A stretch of 64,000 nucleotides of DNA from an uncultured Pelagibacteraceae bacterium (GCA_902635515.1 CACPOD010000006.1:1-64000); one strand, 5' to 3'. Positions 1 to 10,318 are shown, counted from the stretch's first letter. Notes: generated from the sequence alone by a model not told the origin. Made by a program: numbers and translations.

Positions 1-399
1 TATGATTTTAAAGGACTTCATGTTTCAATTGAACGAAAAGATAAAACGGTGACTACCAATGCGCCTGATGAATTAAAATTAAAGCAAGTAAATGAATTAT
101 TACAAACCCATTTAGTTAGAAGAAAAGTAGATCCAAGGGTTTTAGAAGTTAAAAGTTCTGAAGGAGCGTCAGGAGGATCTATTCGACAAGTCAGTGAATT
201 AAAAGAGGGAATTAGCCAAGAAAATGCTAAAAAAGTTATTGCTGATATCAAAAAACTAAAACTTAAGATTCAAATAAAAATCCAAGGCGATGAATTAAGA
301 GTAGATGGCAAAAAAAAAGATGATCTTCAAGAAGCTATCGCTGCAATCAAAGCAATTGATATTGGTCTCCCAATTGATTTTGTTAATTTTAGAGACTAA
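1..399 (+). CDS. yajQ: YajQ family nucleotide/c-di-GMP-binding protein, C-terminal part (5' end outside window)
   Basis: Frame is open from base 1 (YDFKGLHVSIERKDKTVTTNAPDELKLKQVNELLQTHLVRRKVDPRVLE...); matches YajQ family pattern; supplied ORF start at 49 is internal. Confidence 0.9.
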   Translation, partial: YDFKGLHVSIERKDKTVTTNAPDELKLKQVNELLQTHLVRRKVDPRVLEVKSSEGASGGSIRQVSELKEGISQENAKKVIADIKKLKLKIQIKIQGDELRVDGKKKDDLQEAIAAIKAIDIGLPIDFVNFRD

Positions 400-1020
400 T
401 TAAACTTTTTGAATTAAGGACGCGCTATTATTTGTAGGCTTATTAACATCTTTTGAAACTTCATGAAAAATTAAATTAGGAATTTTACGTTCCTTTAAAA
501 ATGTAGAACCTTGTAATTCTAAATTTAAATAACGATTAATATCAGATTGATTTAAAATAACTGGTTGTCTGTGATGAATTTCATTTATATTTTCTTTTGC
601 TTCCTCTGTAATCAAACAGAACTGATCATTTTCAAAGATACCAGCAAAATAAATAGGATTAGTATCTTCACGGGTAAAATAATGAGGAGTTTTTTCTTTT
701 TCTTCTCGTTTCCACTCATAAAAACCATCTGCAACTGCAACACATCTGTTGTTTTTTATCAATTTTTTAAATGAAACTTTTTCATCAATGGTCTCAAGTC
801 TTGCATTAATCAAAGCTTTAAAATCTTTGTCTTTAGCCCATCCTGGAACTAAACCCCATTGTAGATTTTCTAAAGTATTTCCATTTTTATATTTTTTTAT
901 TACAGGCAGTTTTTGATATGGATGAGCGTTATAGTTTTCAGTATCTTCAACCTGAATTGCAGATTTTACTAATTTATTTGTTTTTGTTACGGGGTTTTTT
1001 ACTACGTATCTTCCACACAT
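400..1020 (-). CDS. yedK: SOS response-associated peptidase (SRAP/YedK/HMCES family)
   Basis: N-terminal MCGRY, WGLVPGWAKD, NARLETI, RCVAVADGFYEWK motifs. Confidence 0.9.
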   Translation of the reverse strand: MCGRYVVKNPVTKTNKLVKSAIQVEDTENYNAHPYQKLPVIKKYKNGNTLENLQWGLVPGWAKDKDFKALINARLETIDEKVSFKKLIKNNRCVAVADGFYEWKREEKEKTPHYFTREDTNPIYFAGIFENDQFCLITEEAKENINEIHHRQPVILNQSDINRYLNLELQGSTFLKERKIPNLIFHEVSKDVNKPTNNSASLIQKV

Positions 1021-1568
1021 TATATTGTTTGTTGTTTCATTAATTCTTCTATTTGTTTAATCATTATTTTTGGTGATCTCATAGCAGGGTATATTTCTTG
1101 CGCTTGCTCATAACTTCTTATTGCTTTTTCATAATTCTTTAGCTGAATATTTACTAAACCCTGCCCTGCTAAAGCTCCAAAGTGTCTTTGTTCTAAGGCT
1201 AATACTTGATCTATATCATTTTGAGATTTTTCAAATTCTCCTAGCATATAAAGCACAGTTGCTCTTTTATTCCAAGCTTCAGCCCAACTTTGATCTAGAT
1301 TAATAACCTCAGTAAAAATATCTTTTGCTTTTATATAGTTTTGATCTCTCACAAATTGAGAACCCTCCTCTAATCTTGCAGTAAGCTTTTCATCTGTTGG
1401 ATGGGTGCTCCACAAGGCCCAAATTTCTTGTTCAATTATAAAAGCTACTTTTGATTTATTTGCTTTTAACTCATTAAATAATTGGTTCAGTCTAGTATCT
1501 CTTTCGTTTGCTAAAGAACTAACTTGTGAAAATAAATAAAACAAAATTACTAAGAATAACTTCTTCAT
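1020..1568 (-). CDS. TPR-repeat protein with signal peptide
   Basis: Hydrophobic N-terminus then tandem TPR-like helices (AWNKRATVLYMLGEFEKSQNDIDQVLALE). Confidence 0.75.
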   Translation of the reverse strand: MKKLFLVILFYLFSQVSSLANERDTRLNQLFNELKANKSKVAFIIEQEIWALWSTHPTDEKLTARLEEGSQFVRDQNYIKAKDIFTEVINLDQSWAEAWNKRATVLYMLGEFEKSQNDIDQVLALEQRHFGALAGQGLVNIQLKNYEKAIRSYEQAQEIYPAMRSPKIMIKQIEELMKQQTI

Positions 1569-1608
1569 ATTGAAATATTATCAAATATTTGAATTAGAGT
1601 CTTTGGTC

Positions 1609-2064
1609 TTAAGTGTCTTTGTTGTTATTTTTACAACTATAAAAAGAAATATCTTTTTCTTTTTCCTCTTGTTTTATATTGGTTGTGATTTCGTGAATAA
1701 GTTCGCCTGTTTTTCTAGTATAGACTGCAGACTCAGAATAATTCCTCTCTTTATCGAATGCTTGAATTAAGAATATATCCTTATTAGAAATTTTAACCTC
1801 TAAATCAATTTTATTAAAAAATTCTGATAAATTTTTGACATTTAGAATGTCTGGTGTTTTAGACTCGATTATTAACTTATTAATATCTTTTCTTTTAATT
1901 TGATCTTTTGTGAAAGATTCAAAGTTATGGTCTGGATTTTTTAAAATTACTTTTTCAAATTTACAATTTAAGTTCAAATCAGAATTTATTGTAATATTTG
2001 TATTTTGAGCTTGAGCAAAACTAAAGCAACATAATAAGCTAAATATTGATAGAAAGATTTTCAT
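1609..2064 (-). CDS. hypothetical secreted protein
   Basis: Signal peptide-like N-terminus (MKIFLSIFSLLCCFSFAQA); no family recognised. Confidence 0.6.
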   Translation of the reverse strand: MKIFLSIFSLLCCFSFAQAQNTNITINSDLNLNCKFEKVILKNPDHNFESFTKDQIKRKDINKLIIESKTPDILNVKNLSEFFNKIDLEVKISNKDIFLIQAFDKERNYSESAVYTRKTGELIHEITTNIKQEEKEKDISFYSCKNNNKDT

Positions 2065-2676
2065 TTAATTTATTATATTAATAATACTTTTCTTTATTGT
2101 TTCACTTACTTTTATTGTTCCATCTTTGTTGGGGTGTATACCATCCTGTTGATTCAAACTTGGATTAAGTGCCACACCTTCAAGAAGAAATGGGATTAAC
2201 GCTAAATTATATTTTTTTGATAACTTTGGATAAATAGCATCAAACTCTTTTTTATATTTTTCCCCATGAGTATCTGGTGCCATCATTCCAGCTAAAATAA
2301 TTTTAATTTTTTTATTCTGAGCAACTTTTATTATTTGTTCTAAATTTTTTTCTGTTTCCTCTGGTTGGATTCCTCTAAGCATATCATTAGCACCTAATCC
2401 TAAAATAATTAAATCAATACCTGGCTCTGATAAACTCCAATCAGCTCTATTTAATCCACCTGATGATGTGCTACCAGAGACACTTCCATTAATGACTTTA
2501 ATATTTAACCCAGCTTGCTTAAGATTGTTTTCTAAAACTATTGATAAATGCTGTTCTTTAGGTAATCCATAACCGGCCATTAAACTATCACCAAATAAAA
2601 CTACCTTTTCTATTGCACTTGCGTTTATGTGCACTAGAAAGATTATCAAAATTTTTGTAAATAAACTTTTGTTCAT
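2065..2676 (-). CDS. tesA: GDSL-family arylesterase/lysophospholipase TesA-like
   Basis: VVLFGDSLMAGYGLP (GDSL), GANDMLRG, DGIHPNKDG blocks; start moved to ATG at 2676 (MNKSLF...) because the longer ORF overlaps the ABC gene. Confidence 0.9.
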   Translation of the reverse strand: MNKSLFTKILIIFLVHINASAIEKVVLFGDSLMAGYGLPKEQHLSIVLENNLKQAGLNIKVINGSVSGSTSSGGLNRADWSLSEPGIDLIILGLGANDMLRGIQPEETEKNLEQIIKVAQNKKIKIILAGMMAPDTHGEKYKKEFDAIYPKLSKKYNLALIPFLLEGVALNPSLNQQDGIHPNKDGTIKVSETIKKSIINIIN

Positions 2677-3340
2677 GAGTACTCTTCTTAAATTAAAAAA
2701 AATAAATCTCAAATACCAAACTGGCAAAGATAGTATAAGTGTTTTAAAGAATATTGATTTAAATATTAAGAAAAAAGAAACTGTTTCAGTAGTTGGAGAA
2801 AGCGGCTCAGGGAAAACAAGTTTAATAATGTTAATTGGAGGCTTAGAAAAACCAACTTCTGGTAAAATAATTTTTAATGATCGAGACACAACAGGCCTTA
2901 ATGAAGACGAAGTATCGGAGATAAGAAAGAAAAATATTGGAATAATATTTCAGTCTTTTTATTTAATTCCTAATTACACAGCAGTTGAAAATGTTGCTTT
3001 AACTCTTGAACTTAATAATTTTAAAAATCCAGAAAAAGAAGCAAAAATTTTATTAGATCGTTTTGGTTTGAAACATCGTTTTAATAATTTACCAAGTCAA
3101 TTATCAGGTGGTGAACAACAAAGGGTTGCTATCGCTAGAGCAATTGCGATGAAACCAGAACTAATCTTAGCAGATGAACCAACAGGAAACTTAGATACTG
3201 AAAATTCTATCATGATTGCAAATATTTTATTTAAATATGTAAAAGAAGAAGGTTCTTCTTTAATCATGGTAACCCATGACCCCAAACTTGCTGAGAAGGC
3301 TAAAAGAAAAATAAAAATTAAAGATGGAAAAATTAAATAA
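2675..3340 (+). CDS. ybbA: ABC transporter ATP-binding protein, YbbA/LolD type
   Basis: Walker A GESGSGKTS, LSGGEQQRVAIARA, ILADEPTGNLD; start moved to ATG at 2675 (MSTLLKLKK). Confidence 0.9.
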   Translation: MSTLLKLKKINLKYQTGKDSISVLKNIDLNIKKKETVSVVGESGSGKTSLIMLIGGLEKPTSGKIIFNDRDTTGLNEDEVSEIRKKNIGIIFQSFYLIPNYTAVENVALTLELNNFKNPEKEAKILLDRFGLKHRFNNLPSQLSGGEQQRVAIARAIAMKPELILADEPTGNLDTENSIMIANILFKYVKEEGSSLIMVTHDPKLAEKAKRKIKIKDGKIK

Positions 3341-5858
3341 TCCTTCAGAATTTAGTTTGATATTTAAATACGCTTTAAAGGACTTAAGCAGAAATTATCA
3401 TAAAATTTCCAGTATTATTGTTACACTCTTTATAAGTTTATTTATCTTAAGTGCTATTTTCACAATTGAAGATAGTCTTAAAAAAGAACTAAATGATAAT
3501 GCCAAAGCTCTTTTGGGTGGAGATTTAGAGATTGATTACAATCGTAATCAAGGAAATTTAGATCTAGTTAACAAAGTAAAAGAATTTACAACTGTTTCTC
3601 AAATGATTGAGTTCAGCACTATGCTTTCAACTACTGGCAGAGAAAAAAATAAATCATTATTTACTAGAATTAAAACTGTAGATGAAAAATATCCTTTATA
3701 TGGAAATGTTGTTTATGAACCAATGGGTGCTTATGAAAGAATGCAAAGAGAACCTAATACTATCCTTATCAATGAAAGTTTATCAAAAACCCTGAATATT
3801 AAAATTAACGAATTAGTAAAAGTCCAAGATCAAAATTTTACAGTAATTGGAATTATTAAATCAGTCCCAGATGTAAGTGGATTTGTTGCATTTGGTGATT
3901 GGGCTTTAGCAGGAAAACAAACTTTAGAAATTTTGAAACTAAATGGCATTGGAAGTTTTTTAAACTATGAATACAAAGTAAAGTTTAATCAAAATGATAA
4001 GCCAGAAGAAATTGAACAACGAATTGAAGAAATCTTTAAGGACGATCAAAAAGTTAAACTTAGATATCCTGAAAATTCTGCAAGTGGAATAAAAAGAATT
4101 ATTAATAATTTTTCTCAATTTTTATCCCTTGTATCTATCAGTGCAATGTTGATAGCGGGTATTGGAATAGCAAATACTCTGCTTTCTTTTATTAATCAAA
4201 ACAATATGTCGATAGCTGTACGAAAAGCAGTTGGCTTTTATTCAGGCAATATTAAAACACTATATTATCTACAGTTATTTATACTTTTATTTATAATCAC
4301 TGTTGTTGCTTATGGATCGAGTTTTTTAATTGTACCAATAGCAGATAAATATTTATCTGATGGATTAGGATTGAATGTTTATCCAGTGTTTTCTTTACTA
4401 AATTTTTTAAAAATATTTTTAGTGGGATTATTGGTTCTAGTAATTTTTTCTATCCCAACAATCAGTTCTATTGATCAAGTTAAAGCGTCTAATTTATTTA
4501 GAAACGTATTTCAAAATCTTCAATTTTATTATTCTAAAAGATCAGTTGTTCTTAGCTTTGTTTTATTATCTATCTTAATTTTATTATTCACAGTTGGATC
4601 TGAACAGCCTTCTTATAGCTTGGGCTACTTTGCTGCTTTTTTTGTGTGTTTAATTGTATTTTTCTTACTTTCAAAATTAATCATTTTTTTCCTAAAAAAA
4701 TTCAAATCTAGTTCAATAATTTCTTTAAAAGTTTCAATTAAAAATATTACCCAAACAAAAAGTATAACTCCTATTACAGTCATGTCTCTTGGCTTAGGGG
4801 TTACTTTATTATTAACATTAGCTTTAGTTGGTACAAATTTTCAAAGAGAAATAGCTAAATCTATTCCAGATATTGCGCCTGATTATTTCTTCGTCGGTAT
4901 TCAAAAAGGAGAAAGAGAGAAATTTGAGCAAGGTATTTTAAATATGGATCCTAATGCATCTATTGAAATTGTGCCAATGGTATCCTCTGGAATTGTAAAA
5001 ATTAATGGTGTTGATCCTAACACTTATATTAAGCCAGATAATGATAGTTACTGGGTAATTGGTAGCGAACGAAGATCTTCATGGGTAGAAAATATACCTG
5101 AGGATAATCCAATTTTAGAAGGTAAATGGTGGGATTTATCAAACCCAGATCAACTTCAAATATCTCTAGATGCAAAAGTTGCTAAAGATTTTAACATACA
5201 ACTAGGTGATATTTTCACTTTAAATGTTTATGGACGTGAAATTAAAGGAGAGGTCATTAATTTTAGAGAAGTAGATTATCGAGATTTAAGCATCAATTTT
5301 GCAATGTTATTTAATCCACAATTTGCAAAAAATATTCCACACGAATATTTAGCTACTGCAAAATTTAATTCAAATAAATTTGATGAAACTGAAATGCTTG
5401 AAATCATGCCGAGTTTATCAATGATAAAAATTGCAGATTATTTATCTAAAGTTACAGCTGTTTTAAATAAAGTATTTATTGCAGTTACCTTAATCTCAGC
5501 AGTTACTATTGTTATAGGGTTAATCGTAATTTCGAGCGCAATTATGGTTCAAGGAAAAGTTAAAGAATATCAAAATTTAGTCTTTAAAATTTTAGGTTTT
5601 TCAAAAAAACAAATAGTTTTTTCATCGCTAATTGAGTTCATCATTATTTTTAAATCTGTAATTTTAATTGCAATATTTTTTGCAGTGATTGGTTCAAAAT
5701 TTATTATGGAAAATATTTTTGAGCTAGTGTGGATGTTTGACTTTAAAGTTTTAATTTATTTAGGATTTTCAATTGGCTTTGTTACTTTAATTTTAATATT
5801 GCTAACAAACTTAAAATATCTAAATCCTAAAGTTTATCCTCTAATAAGAAATCAATAA
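3324..5858 (+). CDS. ybbP: FtsX-like ABC permease YbbP family
   Basis: 844 aa, multiple TM segments with large periplasmic domains, directly follows ybbA. Confidence 0.85.
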   Translation: MEKLNNPSEFSLIFKYALKDLSRNYHKISSIIVTLFISLFILSAIFTIEDSLKKELNDNAKALLGGDLEIDYNRNQGNLDLVNKVKEFTTVSQMIEFSTMLSTTGREKNKSLFTRIKTVDEKYPLYGNVVYEPMGAYERMQREPNTILINESLSKTLNIKINELVKVQDQNFTVIGIIKSVPDVSGFVAFGDWALAGKQTLEILKLNGIGSFLNYEYKVKFNQNDKPEEIEQRIEEIFKDDQKVKLRYPENSASGIKRIINNFSQFLSLVSISAMLIAGIGIANTLLSFINQNNMSIAVRKAVGFYSGNIKTLYYLQLFILLFIITVVAYGSSFLIVPIADKYLSDGLGLNVYPVFSLLNFLKIFLVGLLVLVIFSIPTISSIDQVKASNLFRNVFQNLQFYYSKRSVVLSFVLLSILILLFTVGSEQPSYSLGYFAAFFVCLIVFFLLSKLIIFFLKKFKSSSIISLKVSIKNITQTKSITPITVMSLGLGVTLLLTLALVGTNFQREIAKSIPDIAPDYFFVGIQKGEREKFEQGILNMDPNASIEIVPMVSSGIVKINGVDPNTYIKPDNDSYWVIGSERRSSWVENIPEDNPILEGKWWDLSNPDQLQISLDAKVAKDFNIQLGDIFTLNVYGREIKGEVINFREVDYRDLSINFAMLFNPQFAKNIPHEYLATAKFNSNKFDETEMLEIMPSLSMIKIADYLSKVTAVLNKVFIAVTLISAVTIVIGLIVISSAIMVQGKVKEYQNLVFKILGFSKKQIVFSSLIEFIIIFKSVILIAIFFAVIGSKFIMENIFELVWMFDFKVLIYLGFSIGFVTLILILLTNLKYLNPKVYPLIRNQ

Positions 5859-6275
5859 TTAGAATTTAGTAATTTTACTATCCAAAGAAATTAAATTTAA
5901 TTCTACTTTCAATTTTGGAAATTTTTTTTTTATTTGTTTTTTAATTTTAGAAAACGACTCTTTGTGAATTTTTTTTTCATTGACTGGGCTAAATTCTTTA
6001 TTTCCATTAGCAATTTTAGCTGCGCCACAATCTTTGTGATTAATTACAATTAATTTTTCTATTTTATGTAATTGAATAGAAGTTCCTAAATTGTCATAAA
6101 ACGTTTGATGCCATTTTTTGAATTTATTATGTGTAACACCAATAGCTGCACCTGCAATTGTGAATGCACTATATTTTCCTGTTAATTTTTTTTTCTTTAA
6201 ATGATTATGAACTAAATGTTGAAATCTTGGATCTATACAAGATAACACCATTGCTTTAAATTTTAATTTCATCAA
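5859..6275 (-). CDS. small beta-carbonic anhydrase-like protein
   Basis: CIDPRF (CxDxR) and INHKDCGA (HxxC) spacing typical of beta-carbonic anhydrase Zn ligands; only 138 aa. Confidence 0.65.
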   Translation of the reverse strand: MMKLKFKAMVLSCIDPRFQHLVHNHLKKKKLTGKYSAFTIAGAAIGVTHNKFKKWHQTFYDNLGTSIQLHKIEKLIVINHKDCGAAKIANGNKEFSPVNEKKIHKESFSKIKKQIKKKFPKLKVELNLISLDSKITKF

Positions 6276-6838
6276 TTTAATTCAACTTTAAACATAGCCT
6301 CGTTTCTTCTATTCATTGGAAGGGTAAATGGGCTATCATAGGTTGCTCTAATAGGTGGGCTTATAATTGATATATTGTTTTTTTGTAACTCTTTTTCTAA
6401 AATTTCTTTATGCTTAAGAAAATTTCCATCTGAAGCTCGTCCAGAATATCTCAGCACCGCGTAGTATCCTCCTTCAATATTAACTATTTTAACGTCTTCT
6501 CTGCTTGGATTTGGTGCATTTTCTGAGTTAAATTTAGATGGTAAATAAAATTGCATACTCATATTTCCATTTTTCTCAATTTGAGTAACTGGAGTTGTCA
6601 TTTTAATTTTCTCTTGAGTATCGTTTCTGCCTGAAATGTAATTAAATAACTTTCTAAAATTACTATCTATTCCAGATGTCATTGTTTCCACCGCTAAACG
6701 ATCTGAATATTTTCTAATCTCATAAACTTCATTTTTAGAGACAACTTCATAATTTGCTTCTTCGTAAGCCATAACTGTAGAATAAGGTAAAACAAATAAA
6801 GTACAAAATACTATAAGATAAAGTTTAATAATTTTCAT
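6272..6838 (-). CDS. SOUL heme-binding family protein
   Basis: YEVVSKNEVYEIRKYSDRLAVET, KIKMTTPVTQ, NRRNEAMFKV typical of SOUL family; signal peptide. Confidence 0.85.
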   Translation of the reverse strand: MKIIKLYLIVFCTLFVLPYSTVMAYEEANYEVVSKNEVYEIRKYSDRLAVETMTSGIDSNFRKLFNYISGRNDTQEKIKMTTPVTQIEKNGNMSMQFYLPSKFNSENAPNPSREDVKIVNIEGGYYAVLRYSGRASDGNFLKHKEILEKELQKNNISIISPPIRATYDSPFTLPMNRRNEAMFKVELN

Positions 6839-6840
6839 TT

Positions 6841-7395
6841 TTACATAACTTTATATTCAAAATTTTGTGTAGTTTCATTAATTTGAATTAATTTAGCTCC
6901 ATTTCTCTCATGAAAATTAGTTGCCATTTCTGTTAGAGGTGAAAGAGTTACCAATCTATTTAAATGATTAGATTTTTTAATTTTTTTGAATACTTCTTTT
7001 ACTATTAATTTTCCTCCACCCTTTTTTTTAGACCATACGGTGTAAGCAATTGCTATTTTACCACCTGACTGATCTCGCATGGCAGTTTGTAGAAATGCAT
7101 CAGTGCTGAGTTTTTCTAACTCTTCAACACTTTTTGGAATTTCATTTGTGTAAGCAAAACACATTACAGCATGAATTTCTCCTTTGTATTCTACTCCAAA
7201 AATCTTTCTTCCATATCCTGTTCTAAATTTATTATCTAACTCTGGTCTTACAGGATCTTCATCTGTATTGCATTCTTTAAGCTCAACAAGTTTTGCACCT
7301 TTGACCCAACCAAAAAAGTTATCAATATTTTTACTTAAAACTTGTCTATTTTTTCTTATTCTAGCTTTAATTCTTGGATTAAATTTTTTTTTCAT
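6841..7395 (-). CDS. GNAT-fold protein resembling the malonyl-CoA decarboxylase C-terminal region
   Basis: VTLSPLTEMATNFHERNGAKLIQINETTQNFEYKV resembles the LSPIPGF...FHLxNGARLxxINW...NY pattern of MCD; family assignment tentative. Confidence 0.4.
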   Translation of the reverse strand: MKKKFNPRIKARIRKNRQVLSKNIDNFFGWVKGAKLVELKECNTDEDPVRPELDNKFRTGYGRKIFGVEYKGEIHAVMCFAYTNEIPKSVEELEKLSTDAFLQTAMRDQSGGKIAIAYTVWSKKKGGGKLIVKEVFKKIKKSNHLNRLVTLSPLTEMATNFHERNGAKLIQINETTQNFEYKVM

Positions 7396-7445
7396 GATTT
7401 AAATAAATTTAAACATTTATTTAAAATTTAGTATATGTAAAAAAA

Positions 7446-8192
7446 TCATATTAGATAATCATATAAAAGCTTTGCGCTTGATAATAAAATTAAAGCATAT
7501 ATAAAATTATAAAACAATTTTTCTTCAATAATTTTAAGTAATTTATATCCAATCAATATTCCTAATAACGCAACTGGAAATAACATTGCTGAATGTTTAA
7601 AAGATTCTAAATTTGTCATAGATAAATTAACATACAAGGGAAGTTTAATTAAGTTCACAAAAGTAAAAAAAAATATTCTTGTTCCAACATAAATTTCTTT
7701 TTTCATTCTAAGTGGAAGTAAGTAAAGACTAGTTGGAGTTCCTCCTGCATGAACACAAAAACTTGTAAAACCTGCAACCACCGAACAAGTTCCACCTTTT
7801 AAAAAATTTTTCTCTGATTGTTTTTCTTTATCTTTTTTAAAAAAGAAATAATGACCTGCAAATAAGAAGCCCATTACTCCAATTATAAATTTTAATAAGT
7901 CTTCTGAAAAATATGAAAAAGTTAAAGATCCAATAATTATACCAATAGCTGCAAATGGAACCATTAGTTTTAAAGTTCCTAAATCAAATTCTTTTCTATA
8001 TTTATAAACAGCAATAAAATCTGAAAAAATTAGAATTGGTAAAATAATTCCTAAAGCTTGATTTAGCGGCATCACCATTGTCATTAACGGAACGGAAATT
8101 AAAGTCATGGATCCACCTAGCCCTGATTTTGCAATTCCGTATAAAATTATAGCTGGAACAACTGTAAAAAAAAATAATAAGTTTATTTCCAT
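7446..8192 (-). CDS. sulfite exporter TauE/SafE family membrane protein
   Basis: Multi-TM; GLGGSMTLISVPLMTMVMPLNQALGIILPILIFSD pattern. Confidence 0.85.
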   Translation of the reverse strand: MEINLLFFFTVVPAIILYGIAKSGLGGSMTLISVPLMTMVMPLNQALGIILPILIFSDFIAVYKYRKEFDLGTLKLMVPFAAIGIIIGSLTFSYFSEDLLKFIIGVMGFLFAGHYFFFKKDKEKQSEKNFLKGGTCSVVAGFTSFCVHAGGTPTSLYLLPLRMKKEIYVGTRIFFFTFVNLIKLPLYVNLSMTNLESFKHSAMLFPVALLGILIGYKLLKIIEEKLFYNFIYALILLSSAKLLYDYLI

Positions 8193-8452
8193 TTATTTAA
8201 TGATTTTAATAATTTCGATCCTAAAGGGCTAATTGGTTCTTGAAGTATTATTTCTTTTCCAGTTTTTTGTTTTACTAATTGCAATAGTTTAGTTGCTAAA
8301 CCTTGTTTCCTAAAAATTGGATTAACAAAAATATACTCTACCTCACCTTTTTCATTAAATCTAATAAAGCCTATTGTTGTATTTTCATTTTTAATGGTGA
8401 AAACTCCCTCAGTTTCCTCAATTTTTAAATTTGAAACTTCCAGACTGTTCAT
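8183..8452 (-). CDS. small GNAT-family N-acetyltransferase
   Basis: FVNPIFRKQGLATKLLQLVKQ acetyl-CoA binding motif. Confidence 0.75.
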   Translation of the reverse strand: MNSLEVSNLKIEETEGVFTIKNENTTIGFIRFNEKGEVEYIFVNPIFRKQGLATKLLQLVKQKTGKEIILQEPISPLGSKLLKSLNKWK

Positions 8453-8457
8453 GAACC

Positions 8458-8622
8458 CTAGTAATTTAAGAGTAAAAGAATTACCGCTATTGCAGCAATA
8501 ATGGAGCTAACAACAATATAATTAAGCTTAATATTAAATTTTTTTTCTACAAACTCAGTAATTTTTTCCCAGAATAATACTATTAAAAAAATAATTATAG
8601 CTGGAATAATATATTTAATCAT
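8458..8622 (-). CDS. small membrane protein, 54 aa (not in supplied ORF track)
   Basis: Manual translation: MIKYIIPAIIIFLIVLFWEKITEFVEKKFNIKLNYIVVSSIIAAIAVILLLLNY*, two predicted TM helices, fits the gap between neighbouring genes. Confidence 0.6.
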   Translation of the reverse strand: MIKYIIPAIIIFLIVLFWEKITEFVEKKFNIKLNYIVVSSIIAAIAVILLLLNY

Positions 8623-8625
8623 TAT

Positions 8626-9393
8626 TTATGCTTTTATATTATAACCTTTTTTAAGAAGAGTTGTTACTATCACTATACAGATAATCAAAAAGCTTAACAT
8701 TAAACTAACACTTATCCATATATTAAAATCTGATACTCCATAAAATGAAAATCTTAATCCATTGATCAGATATACTACTGGATTAAAATAAGTAACTATT
8801 TGCCAAAACTCAGGAAGCATATCTAAGGAATATAAACTTCCACCTAAAAAAACCATTGGAGTTATAACAAGAGTAGGTATGATTGACATTTGTTCGAAAT
8901 TAGAACTCATTAATCCAATTAAAAATCCGAATAATGCAAAAGTAAATGAAACTAATATTAAAAGAAAAATCATTAATATTGGAAATTGTACTTCAACTTC
9001 AACAAAAAAAGTTGAAGTAATAAATATCATACAACCTACAATTAAAGTTTTGGTTGCTCCTGCACCAACAAATGCAAGAACTATTTCTAGCGTTGAAATT
9101 GGTGCAGCTAAAATTTCATAAATAGTTCCATTAAATTTAGGAAAAAAAATACCGAAAGACGTGTTACTAATTGATTGGGTTAATAATGTAAGCATCAACA
9201 AACCAGGTACGATGTATGATCCATAACTAATGCCATCAATATTTTCAACATATCCTCCAATTACTGAGCCAAAAACTATAAAATATAAAGAGGTAGATAA
9301 AACAGGCGATAGTAAAGATTGCATCAATGTTCTTCTAAACCTATCCATCTCATGAAGATAAATTGCTTTAAATGCGTAATAATTAAATTTCAT
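8626..9393 (-). CDS. ABC-2 type transporter permease
   Basis: Multi-TM ABC-2 pattern ([59 protein letters not shown]). Confidence 0.88.
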   Translation of the reverse strand: MKFNYYAFKAIYLHEMDRFRRTLMQSLLSPVLSTSLYFIVFGSVIGGYVENIDGISYGSYIVPGLLMLTLLTQSISNTSFGIFFPKFNGTIYEILAAPISTLEIVLAFVGAGATKTLIVGCMIFITSTFFVEVEVQFPILMIFLLILVSFTFALFGFLIGLMSSNFEQMSIIPTLVITPMVFLGGSLYSLDMLPEFWQIVTYFNPVVYLINGLRFSFYGVSDFNIWISVSLMLSFLIICIVIVTTLLKKGYNIKA

Positions 9394-10318
9394 TGTTTTC
9401 CTTTACTAAACTTACAAAAATCTTTTCTAAGGTACTCTGTTCTGTTTTTAGATCCTTAAGTTTAAATCCTGCATCTTTTAAATCTTGAAGCAAATTTGTA
9501 ATACCTGTTTGTTTTGCTTGAACGTTATAAGTATAATCAATTGACATTTTATCTTTTCCAATCTGAAGATTATATTTTACTAAACTATTTGGTATTTCTT
9601 TGACCTCTTCCTGTAAGTATACTGTAAGTTTCTTATGACCCATTTTCTTTAATAACTCTTTTGTTTCATCAACTACTATGATTTCTCCTTGATTGATTAC
9701 TCCTACTCTGTCTGCAATAGCTTCGGCTTCTTCTATGTAGTGTGTGGTTAAAATTATTGTAACACCAGTTTTTCTCAGACTCTCAACAACTTTCCACATG
9801 TCTTGTCTTAACTCAACATCTACTCCAGCAGTTGGTTCATCTAAAAACAAAATAGTTGGTTCATGAGATAATGCTTTAGCAATCAAAACTCTTCTTTTCA
9901 TTCCACCGGACAATTGTCTGAGTCTTAAGTCTTTTTTATCCCACAAACTTAAATCTTTTAAAACTTTCTCAATATGTTTTGCGTCAGGTTTCTTTCCATA
10001 CAAACCTCTAGAATAGGAAACATTATTAAATACGGTTTCAAATTGTTCCAGAGTAAGCTCTTGTGGAACTAAACCAATTTTTGACCTTGTTTCTCTATAA
10101 TCGTCAATTATATCAAATTCGTCTACCGTAACCTTTCCAGAAGATGGTCTTACTATCCCACAAATAATACTTATTAGAGTTGTTTTTCCTGCGCCATTTG
10201 GTCCAAGCATTGCAAAAATTTCACCCCTTTTGATATTAAGATTTATGTTTTTTAATGCTTCAAAGCCATTGTCGTATACTTTTGAAAGGTTATTTATGGT
10301 AATTTGATCGCTAGACAT
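9383..10318 (-). CDS. ABC-2 type transporter ATP-binding protein
   Basis: [35 protein letters not shown]. Confidence 0.92.
   Translation of the reverse strand: MSSDQITINNLSKVYDNGFEALKNINLNIKRGEIFAMLGPNGAGKTTLISIICGIVRPSSGKVTVDEFDIIDDYRETRSKIGLVPQELTLEQFETVFNNVSYSRGLYGKKPDAKHIEKVLKDLSLWDKKDLRLRQLSGGMKRRVLIAKALSHEPTILFLDEPTAGVDVELRQDMWKVVESLRKTGVTIILTTHYIEEAEAIADRVGVINQGEIIVVDETKELLKKMGHKKLTVYLQEEVKEIPNSLVKYNLQIGKDKMSIDYTYNVQAKQTGITNLLQDLKDAGFKLKDLKTEQSTLEKIFVSLVKENNEI

Noticed and set aside
2677-2889. N-terminal extension of the 2065..2889 ORF
   Set aside because: Antisense to ybbA and lacking esterase homology; the signal peptide begins at MNKSLF (2676).
8989-9019. Inverted repeat TACTTCAAC...GTTGAAGTA
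   Set aside because: Lies inside the ABC-2 permease coding sequence, encoding a Val/Glu repeat (FVEVEVQF); most likely coincidental.
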